From CAYSPT01 sp964432985 (GTDB taxonomy: Bacteria; Muiribacteriota; CAYSPT01): a stretch of DNA of 64,000 nucleotides. Every line of letters begins with the position of its first letter. Positions within the stretch are counted from its first letter, which is position 1. The stretch covers positions 3,747 through 67,746 of the forward strand of contig CAYSPT010000026.1 in NCBI GenBank assembly GCA_964432985.1, read 5' to 3'. Below are positions 57,252 through 64,000 of the stretch, piece by piece. The notes under the pieces are model-generated. The model saw nothing but the letters and a program-made list of their open reading frames with translations. It did not search any database and was not told the DNA's origin. Made by a program: the position numbers and the translations under genes.

Positions 57252-59362
57252 TGATGAATTGGAGAATGATGCAACGGGTTTCGATACTAACGACGATAAT
57301 CCTGCTGGCTTCACAGTGGCTCTGCCCCCAGGTCGCTGCCGATACGGTAACCCTGAACAACGGTGATGAATTGTACGGTGTGATCCGGACAATCGACGAC
57401 GATCACATCGTCCTTCTTACCGATTCCGGGGACCAAACAGTGGGACTGAGTGACTGTGTCAAGGTAACCTTCTGGGCCAGGCGGGGAGTGAAAGGCGAGA
57501 CAACTATAGCCGATATTAAAGATCCCGACCTGATAACCGCCCTGAAGAACCGGCCCTCTCCCGTGGACGAGCCCGATGCCGGGCATGTCACCCTGCTTTC
57601 CGACCTGGACTTTTCCGTGGATGGCACCGGAAGAGTGTCCCGGACGGTGCACGTATCAGTGGTAGTACTCAAAGAGCGGTCCCGGGACCTGGCTAATCCT
57701 GCTTTTTCCTACCTGGGAAACAGGGAACGCGGCCGGTACCTGTGGGGAAGAACCATCGTCGGTGATACCATTTTCGACATGCGTGAAGACGCAATCTCCG
57801 ACGAGTCGCACTATTATTATCTCAAGCAATACGACCGGCTGAGAATCCGTAAAACAGCACTTCCAGAAGTGAATGTCGGCTCCGTTTTCAATTACTGCTA
57901 CCAGATTGAATCGGATCCTCATACCATTGACCACCCATTTTTTGCGGAGTATTTCTTCCGACGACGAAATCCTTCCCGGACCCGCCGAATCACGGTATCC
58001 ATCCCCGAGAACGCTCCCTTTGTATATAAACTGCACAACGATCCCGAAAACACCATTGGTGTAGAAAAGAAACGCTCGGGGAATAATCTCGTGTACGAGT
58101 TCAACGCCACCAACCAACCCGGATTCAGAGAGGAAGACTACATGCCCAGCACCAGAAAGGTTTTTCCCTGGATCGCTTTCGGGATCGACTATGGCTGGGC
58201 AGACGTGTGCCGGTTCTGGAACACTGAGGCACAGGCGCGCATGCAGCCGTCTCCTCTGATGAAAGACGCAGCCAAAGAAATTACTACCGGGACACAAACA
58301 CCCCGGGGAAAGGCCATGAAGCTCTACCGGTATGTCTGCCGGGAGTTCGACCACTATCCGGTTGGTATGGGAGAATACTCCTATCTCCCCCGTCCGGTGG
58401 CAGAGGTGTTTTTAAGCAAGGTGGCCAACAGCCTGGACAAGGTGTGCCTGTATGTAAGCCTGCTGTCCTGCGTGGGAGTCGAAGCCGATGTTGTTCTTCT
58501 CCGGAGTGACTCCGCCGGACCGGTTCTGCGCTCTATCGCTACCCTGGGCCAGTTTACTACGGTGCTGGCACGTCTTTCCGACGGGACCTGGGTGGCTCCG
58601 TTTTCAGACCACTATTTGTTTGACGAACTTCCCATACGTTTCCAGGGCGCCGAAGGGCTCGTACCGGCAACCGGCGATTTCGTCAAGGTACCGCTGGGGA
58701 CACCGCAGCGGGAGTCCATGGCAGCGGATATCGATGCCCGGCTCACTGAGGCCGGTGCCCTGGAGGTGACGGCACATTTTTCCTATTTTGGCGATAATGA
58801 CGCCTCCATGAGGGGAAACCGGCAGCTCCGAGATGACGAACTCGCCAAACAGATGCAGGAAGCGGTGCACTACCGACACCCCAATGCCGTTTTGTGTGAT
58901 TACTCCTTCAAATACTTTGATGATCCTGAAAAGCAGGTGGAACTCGAGCTTTCGTATACCGTACCACAGTACGCCATGACCGCTGGTGAGCGGCTGATGG
59001 TCTTCAAGTTTCCCGAACTGGTAGGAACTGCCGGGTGGATGGAAACCATCGCAGAGTTCGGCTCCCCCACCAGGCAGTACGATCTGTGGTGGGGATGGAG
59101 AGGAATGCTGTCAAATAGCGTCAGAATTCAGCTTCCCCTGGGATGGAAAATACGTCATCTTCCCGAACAGGTTGACGATTCCATCACGGGTATGCGCTAT
59201 AGTGCCACCCTCAAGCGGGACAAAAGAACCATTATCATTGAAGACAGCTACGTGAGAGAAGCAATAGAACTACCCAAAAGCCAGTACGACGCCATGAAGT
59301 CCGTCCTTGAACGGCGGGCTCGTTTCGTGGACGAGTGGGTAGTCGTGGAGAAAAACGAATAA
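57248..59362 (+). CDS. secreted DUF3857/transglutaminase-like protein, catalytic Cys replaced
   Basis: A 704-residue paralogue of the preceding protein with the same plan: signal peptide, short N-terminal strand module (DTVTLNNGDELYGVI), DUF3857, transglutaminase-like domain and beta-rich end. Where the first protein has the Cys of CVDKA, this one reads NSLDKV (S395), so it is probably not an active cysteine enzyme and may be a binding partner or regulator of the first. The overlapping start suggests that the two products are made in equal amounts. Confidence 0.8.
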   Translation: MMMNWRMMQRVSILTTIILLASQWLCPQVAADTVTLNNGDELYGVIRTIDDDHIVLLTDSGDQTVGLSDCVKVTFWARRGVKGETTIADIKDPDLITALKNRPSPVDEPDAGHVTLLSDLDFSVDGTGRVSRTVHVSVVVLKERSRDLANPAFSYLGNRERGRYLWGRTIVGDTIFDMREDAISDESHYYYLKQYDRLRIRKTALPEVNVGSVFNYCYQIESDPHTIDHPFFAEYFFRRRNPSRTRRITVSIPENAPFVYKLHNDPENTIGVEKKRSGNNLVYEFNATNQPGFREEDYMPSTRKVFPWIAFGIDYGWADVCRFWNTEAQARMQPSPLMKDAAKEITTGTQTPRGKAMKLYRYVCREFDHYPVGMGEYSYLPRPVAEVFLSKVANSLDKVCLYVSLLSCVGVEADVVLLRSDSAGPVLRSIATLGQFTTVLARLSDGTWVAPFSDHYLFDELPIRFQGAEGLVPATGDFVKVPLGTPQRESMAADIDARLTEAGALEVTAHFSYFGDNDASMRGNRQLRDDELAKQMQEAVHYRHPNAVLCDYSFKYFDDPEKQVELELSYTVPQYAMTAGERLMVFKFPELVGTAGWMETIAEFGSPTRQYDLWWGWRGMLSNSVRIQLPLGWKIRHLPEQVDDSITGMRYSATLKRDKRTIIIEDSYVREAIELPKSQYDAMKSVLERRARFVDEWVVVEKNE

Positions 59363-59426
59363 TCCAAGGGTGGTACTGCGGCTAAAACAATGTCGTTCCC
59401 GATGCTACCAGGAAGGAGGTTTCAGG

Positions 59427-60764
59427 ATGTTTAACTTTCCTGATAACCTTTACACTGATGTACGAATCGAGCACTATTTCGAGTCGAGGATCCAATTCAC
59501 CGTGGGCACGCTCGAGGACTGTAACGAGCGCGGTTATTCGGCGGCTTTTATCCGGGTATTCGACGGGCACAGATGGTATTACGCTGCCACTACCGACACC
59601 GGTGCTATCCAGACCGAAATAGATGCGTTAGCCGCCTGGGCTACGCCGAATCCGGCCATCGACGACCAACCCCAGGTGAAACGTTTCGAAAACCATCAAG
59701 GAAGTTTCCGAAAGTTCGAAAAACAGAGTCTTTCCAGTATCACACTGAAGAAGAAAATTGACCTGCTTACCGGATATTTTCCGACTATTCAGGACAACCG
59801 GTACATAACGTCCTGGTCGGCACGCTACCTTGACCAGTCGGCGGTGAAAGAAATCTTTTCCAGCAAAGGAACCCGCCTGGTCTTCGATATGCAGCACTGC
59901 GGATTCGATATCGGCTTCACCATGGCGGATGGGGAAAAGAGGTTCTCCGAATCATACAAAAAGGCGGGTAATGTTTTTGACGAGCTTATCGAGGGGACCG
60001 GGTCCTGCCAGCATCACCTTCAGCGCTGCCAGGATTTCATGCTTGAAGCCGAACCGGTAACGCCCGGTACCTGCACCGTCATTCTATCTCCCATGGCAGC
60101 CGGTGTTTTCGCCCACGAAAGCTTCGGACACAAAAGCGAAGCGGACTTCATGCTGGGAGACGAAACAATGAAGAAGGAATGGGCAATCGGAACACGGGTA
60201 GGGTCATCGATTCTGACCATCATCGATGACGGGAACCGGGAGGGGACCGGATTCTGTCCTTTCGATGACGAAGGAACCCGCGCTCGCAAAACGGAGTTGC
60301 TGAAAAACGGAATTCTGACCGGCCGTCTACACAGCTGCCAGACCGCCGCCGAACTGGGAGAAGAGCCTACCGGGAATGCCCGTGCGGTCAATTTCGAATT
60401 TCAACCCATCGTACGGATGAGCTGCACCTACATCGAGCCGGGGACCATGACGAAAGAGCAGTTGTTCGCCGATGTAGTCGACGGGTACTTTATCGACACC
60501 CTTTCGTACGGGTCCGGCATGTCCACCTTCACCATTGCGCCGCTGCTGGCTTATCGCATCAGAAACGGCCGGGTGGCCGAACCGGTGAAGATATCGGTCA
60601 TCTCCGGGACGGTGTTCGAAACACTGGGGGAGATCGACGGGTTGTCCGATCAATTGGAAATCCTCAGCTTCGTCGGCGGCGGGTGCGGCAAGATGGAGCA
60701 GATACCCCTGCCGGTGGGATTCGGCGGCCCGTATGTCCGTGTCCGCAAGATGAATGTCCAGTAA
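59427..60764 (+). CDS. tldD: TldD-like metalloprotease subunit
   Basis: A 445-residue protein of the TldD/PmbA family. FAHESFGHKSEADFM carries the HExxxH zinc site of the catalytic TldD partner, and the C-terminal SYGSGMSTFTI and GGGCGKMEQ loops are typical. In E. coli, TldD with TldE degrades unfolded peptides and trims the microcin B17 precursor. The ATG at 59427 is chosen for the AAGGAGG site seven bases upstream; an upstream frame adds 19 residues. The tldE-like gene follows after 12 bases. Confidence 0.88.
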   Translation: MFNFPDNLYTDVRIEHYFESRIQFTVGTLEDCNERGYSAAFIRVFDGHRWYYAATTDTGAIQTEIDALAAWATPNPAIDDQPQVKRFENHQGSFRKFEKQSLSSITLKKKIDLLTGYFPTIQDNRYITSWSARYLDQSAVKEIFSSKGTRLVFDMQHCGFDIGFTMADGEKRFSESYKKAGNVFDELIEGTGSCQHHLQRCQDFMLEAEPVTPGTCTVILSPMAAGVFAHESFGHKSEADFMLGDETMKKEWAIGTRVGSSILTIIDDGNREGTGFCPFDDEGTRARKTELLKNGILTGRLHSCQTAAELGEEPTGNARAVNFEFQPIVRMSCTYIEPGTMTKEQLFADVVDGYFIDTLSYGSGMSTFTIAPLLAYRIRNGRVAEPVKISVISGTVFETLGEIDGLSDQLEILSFVGGGCGKMEQIPLPVGFGGPYVRVRKMNVQ

Positions 60765-60776
60765 GGAGAGGCAGAT

Positions 60777-62036
60777 ATGACCATAGAGAAATGCCGTTAC
60801 CGCACAAAGGAGATTGCCTTTTCCGTGGTCCAGACCGAGGTGGAATCGGTTCGCAAAAAGGATGTCGTCGAGACCGGCTTTCGAGTTTACGAAGACGGTA
60901 TGATCGGTGTAGCCGGAGCGCTCGGCGAGTGTGGCCACCTGGGTGTATGCGATCAGAAGCAGGAAGGGAAGCTGGTTGACAAAGCCAGGGAAAAACTTAA
61001 TATGGGAATCGAGTACCCGTATCCACCGTCTGCCCAACAGTCCATTACCATGGACATGACATGTGAAATTATTCCACTGCCCGGTCTTTTTCCCGAAATA
61101 CTCGAACTGCTTTCACAACTGCGCCAGCAGCAGCCCGGCTTTTCATTCGCCTACCGGATCAGTCAGACCTGGGTTGAGCGGGACCTGGTAAACGACCGCG
61201 GACTGAACCTTCATTACCGGGACCACTATATGATGGTGGGGCTGACCTACAAAGAGAAAACATCCGCCAGTATCATAGACGGCTGTATCGGGTACGCTGC
61301 CAGAAGATACGACCGGGATGAATTTCTTTCCATGGCCGACCACATTTGCACTGCTTTCAGGCAGCGCCTGCAGCCGCTCCCCGAGGGCCGGTACCCGGTC
61401 ATCTTCCCGGAAGATTTTTCTCTCATCAGCAATAAATTCGCCTCCGACCTGTTTGGCCGCACCTTTGCCACGGGAGGTTCACTTTTTTCCGGTAAACGGG
61501 GAGAAAAACTATTTTCCGACCATTTTACCCTGTACCAGTGCCAGGACCCCCGGCAGAGAATCGGCCCGTTTTTCGACGCCGAAGGCGTGGTAAACGAGAA
61601 CTATCGTTATACCCTGGTGGATGAAGGGACTCTACTATGCCCCTACACCGACAAGCGGACCGCCGTCACGTACGGCCTGCCGCTTACGGGCAGCGCCGGG
61701 GCTGATTACGACGAGGTGCCATCCCTGTCCTGCTACCCGCTGAAGATAGGCGGTTCGGGAAATACCCTCAAAGAGCTGCTGGGAGGTCAAAAGGGTATCT
61801 ACATCCACGTGGCCGACGGCGGTGACTACACTCCCGACGGGCAGTTTGCCACCCCGGTACAGGTAGCCTTCCTTTTTGACGGTGAACGCCTGTTGGGTCG
61901 CCTTCCCGAGTGCCAGATATCGGGAAACCTCTTCGACATGTTCGGCGCCGGTTTCAGGGGAAAGAGCAGCGACATGCTCTTCCCCCTGACCGATAACCAC
62001 GAACTGGTAATCGAGCTTGAACTGTCACGGATGTAA
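60777..62036 (+). CDS. TldE/PmbA-like protease partner
   Basis: A 419-residue partner of the preceding TldD. It has the family fold and C-terminal loops (DGQFATPVQVAFLFDGERLLG, MFGAGFRGKSSDM) but no HExxxH, as expected for the non-catalytic TldE/PmbA side of the heterodimer. It begins 12 bases after the tldD stop with AAGGAGAGG just ahead, so both are made from one mRNA. The N-terminal half is more diverged than usual. Confidence 0.8.
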   Translation: MTIEKCRYRTKEIAFSVVQTEVESVRKKDVVETGFRVYEDGMIGVAGALGECGHLGVCDQKQEGKLVDKAREKLNMGIEYPYPPSAQQSITMDMTCEIIPLPGLFPEILELLSQLRQQQPGFSFAYRISQTWVERDLVNDRGLNLHYRDHYMMVGLTYKEKTSASIIDGCIGYAARRYDRDEFLSMADHICTAFRQRLQPLPEGRYPVIFPEDFSLISNKFASDLFGRTFATGGSLFSGKRGEKLFSDHFTLYQCQDPRQRIGPFFDAEGVVNENYRYTLVDEGTLLCPYTDKRTAVTYGLPLTGSAGADYDEVPSLSCYPLKIGGSGNTLKELLGGQKGIYIHVADGGDYTPDGQFATPVQVAFLFDGERLLGRLPECQISGNLFDMFGAGFRGKSSDMLFPLTDNHELVIELELSRM

Positions 62037-62093
62037 TCCCTACCGCCGACATGGTAGCCGGCAGCTACTCGGGCAACTCGTGAAGTAAGCGGA

Positions 62094-63860
62094 TCACACT
62101 TCCTGGACCATCATGGCTGTCACCGAATAGTCCGGTCCGTCCTGAGTGTCAGGTGTATCGGGAATATCCGGCCCACCGCCACCCTGTGGTGGAGGCCAGT
62201 CCTTCATCTTGCTTTTGCGAACACTCACCATCAGGCCAAGTCCCAACACGATAAAGGACAGGATAACCATGAGCACGCCGGTTTTTATTCCCCTGGGTAC
62301 AGCCAGGACCGCCGTGTTCAACTTATGCCTGCTCATGTAAAGCAACTGCACACCGGCGCCGCTGACGGACACAAAGGTAAGAGAAATGATATTGAACAAC
62401 AGGCCCAGGCCGAAGAACAGGAGCACCTGTGCCCAGAAATACGAGGTGTAGAGGGCCTGTTCCTCCAGGCGCACCACGTTGACAAAGGTGTGGGTCAGGA
62501 GTATCACCGCCAGCACGGTGCGGAACTTGAAATCTTTGTCCATCTTGAACAGCTCCATGGAAATGAGTATCCAGTACCCGACTGCCTGCGCCAGCATGAA
62601 ATAACCATATTCATACTGCTTCACATTCCCTAGTTTGAAAGCCGCCAACAGGAACAGAATCCCGGTAATGAAGGTGAACAGCCTGCTCTTAAGATACCAG
62701 GCCAGTACCGCGGAAAGAACCGTCAGGAATACAAATGGAGGAGCGTAGAAAGATGACAAGTTGTCGAAAATGGCGGAGGGATTCGGACCGGAGAAGAACA
62801 TGGTGGCCACCACTCCCGCTGCCACGAGATGACTCTGGCTGTCAGTCTTTTTCCACAGGAAGTAGTGCACATAGGTCGCGCCCAGCAGCACCACGCTCAG
62901 GCAGGACAGTTTGAATCCCCAGAGATCATAGGTAAGGTACATGGCCTCCTGTGAATACGACAGGAGTATTCCGATGATTGACACGACCCACACGAACATC
63001 TTCCCCAGGGTATGGGAGAACCAGTTTGGGTTCAATTTGGGAAGCAGGATACACAACGAAAGCAAAAATGGGGTGCCGAACAGCACCCTGGAATCCATGT
63101 CGAATACCCCGTGGGACTCGTACAGGTGCGACAGGATTACATACATGAGAATCATCGAAACAGCCACCAGGAATCCCTTTTTCTGCTTATCTGAAAAGGG
63201 AGAGGCCTCGGACATTTTCTCCACTGCATTCTTTATTTCCGGGATCACCAGTGTCAGCAGAAACGGCATCCAGCACAGATAGTAGTAAGCCGTGGCGGCA
63301 AATCCACCGTAGAAGTCCTTGACGAGCACTACCGGGTAGAAATACGTAAAAGCGGCAGTGGCGAAAATGGCCCCGTTGAGACGTGGGATGAAAGGAAGTC
63401 CCCCCAGTTTGAAGACGATGAGAAACTTGGCTGCCAGCAGCGCCAGTCCAAGCACTCCTGACAAGAGTCCGATTCGCATGCTGATGGTGTAAAACACGTT
63501 GTTGAAGAACAGCGGATCAAGAAAGAGAAGTATCTCTATCCCGGCCAGCACCAGGCCGTCCTCCGGAACCTTGAGTTTGCGCACCACGTACAGGAATATA
63601 GCGATAAGAGCAATTTCATAGCACTGGATTATTCCATAGATCTGGAATGTCTTTACCGTGTGATTGCTGCTCAGGATCTCTGAGTGAATCATGAGATAGG
63701 CGCCGATAAGCAAAAGCAGCGCGCTGAGCAGATAGAGACAGTTTGTCTCCATGAAAAACCGGACGACTCTGTCAAGCAGATACGATTGATCCTGGTAGTT
63801 GTTTGTACGGGGGTATTCTGCCCCCTGTAAAGAATATGTTTCCTCCTGAACCGTATTCAT
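62094..63860 (-). CDS. large multi-spanning membrane protein, unknown function
   Basis: A 588-residue integral membrane protein with about 15-17 predicted transmembrane helices, short loops and a Pro/Gly/Asp-rich hydrophilic tail of 40 residues (PPPQGGGGPDIPDTPDTQDG). The N-terminal 30 residues are polar. It resembles the DUF2157/DUF2339 style of large polytopic proteins, but no diagnostic motif is seen. I prefer the ATG at 63860, with AAGGAG eight bases upstream; a GTG nine bases earlier is the alternative. The operon context is unclear as it is the last gene here. Confidence 0.7.
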   Translation of the reverse strand: MNTVQEETYSLQGAEYPRTNNYQDQSYLLDRVVRFFMETNCLYLLSALLLLIGAYLMIHSEILSSNHTVKTFQIYGIIQCYEIALIAIFLYVVRKLKVPEDGLVLAGIEILLFLDPLFFNNVFYTISMRIGLLSGVLGLALLAAKFLIVFKLGGLPFIPRLNGAIFATAAFTYFYPVVLVKDFYGGFAATAYYYLCWMPFLLTLVIPEIKNAVEKMSEASPFSDKQKKGFLVAVSMILMYVILSHLYESHGVFDMDSRVLFGTPFLLSLCILLPKLNPNWFSHTLGKMFVWVVSIIGILLSYSQEAMYLTYDLWGFKLSCLSVVLLGATYVHYFLWKKTDSQSHLVAAGVVATMFFSGPNPSAIFDNLSSFYAPPFVFLTVLSAVLAWYLKSRLFTFITGILFLLAAFKLGNVKQYEYGYFMLAQAVGYWILISMELFKMDKDFKFRTVLAVILLTHTFVNVVRLEEQALYTSYFWAQVLLFFGLGLLFNIISLTFVSVSGAGVQLLYMSRHKLNTAVLAVPRGIKTGVLMVILSFIVLGLGLMVSVRKSKMKDWPPPQGGGGPDIPDTPDTQDGPDYSVTAMMVQEV

Positions 63861-63915
63861 AACTTCCACTCCTTACCATTGTGAACCTTGTCAGGCATAG
63901 CAAAAACACGTACAG

Positions 63916-63944
63916 GTTTTAGGGTGGAGTAAACGATACGGCAA
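63916..63944 (-). promoter_or_regulatory. possible sigma-70-type promoter of the polytopic membrane protein gene
   Basis: On the minus strand TTGCCG (63939-63944) and TAAAAC (63916-63921) are spaced by 17 bases, about 55 bases upstream of the start codon. The -10 element is imperfect. Confidence 0.4.
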
Positions 63945-64000
63945 GCAGGTTGCGGTAAGGCGCTGGGGAAGCGGTTATCCCAGGGGGGGGCCTCTGGGGT

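Overview
The window reads as chromosomal DNA of an uncultured, Gram-negative (diderm) bacterium of moderate GC content. The diderm call rests on a predicted outer-membrane beta-barrel with a C-terminal Phe (16959-17741), several signal-peptide proteins, a lipoprotein and a signal peptidase I. The phylum cannot be fixed from sequence alone. The C-terminal LYSLGINGQDDGG-type motif at 6458-7840, the zinc-ribbon/M48 fusion, HEAT/TPR proteins and many large orphan secreted proteins resemble the PVC group and neighbouring candidate phyla; this is inference. No rRNA, tRNA, CRISPR array, prophage or insertion sequence was seen.

Layout. 1-9.4 kb: HD hydrolase, DUF454, M48 protease, orphan membrane/secreted proteins and DUF2284. 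9.4-12 kb: amidohydrolase and an orphan membrane protein. 12.0-14.5 kb: the most unusual locus, with a near-perfect sigma-54 promoter, short leader ORFs, two tandem intrinsic terminators and an ABC-2 exporter. 14.5-24.2 kb, minus strand: nadA, a FliG-like orphan, a beta-barrel, a PH-like protein, cysS, a TPR protein and a PqqD-like/degenerate-M50/double cyclic-nucleotide-binding (CNB) protein with a translationally coupled partner. 24.5-35 kb: response regulator, HEAT protein, lepB, SGNH hydrolase with a repeat-containing secreted partner, lipoprotein and a HEAT-STAS-PilZ-like fusion. 35-40.2 kb: DUF401 permease, GH31 glucosidase and a second SGNH hydrolase. 40.2-48.5 kb: metallo-beta-lactamase/CNB/hemerythrin fusion, PadR-PspC/DUF4097 pair with a clear operator-promoter, TMTC-like glycosyltransferase with TPRs and a sulfotransferase. 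48.9-54.9 kb: orphan secreted protein, two single-domain CNB proteins, M14 carboxypeptidase and a propeller-subtilase. 55-64 kb: two DUF3857/transglutaminase-like proteins, a TldD/TldE pair and a large multi-spanning membrane protein.

Themes. (1) At 12.29-14.47 kb the exporter has no room for its own promoter behind two strong terminators, so its expression must come by read-through. The leader can form mutually exclusive hairpins, and a short leader peptide ends in Pro-Pro-Pro-Glu exactly on the antiterminator strand. I read this as a sigma-54-driven, polyproline-linked attenuator. (2) Six CNB domains lie in four proteins and most have lost the phosphate-binding arginine. (3) Several catalytic domains look degenerate (M50-like, one transglutaminase-like). 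(4) Short tandem duplications recur at gene boundaries, often copying the ribosome-binding site and start codon or the stop codon.
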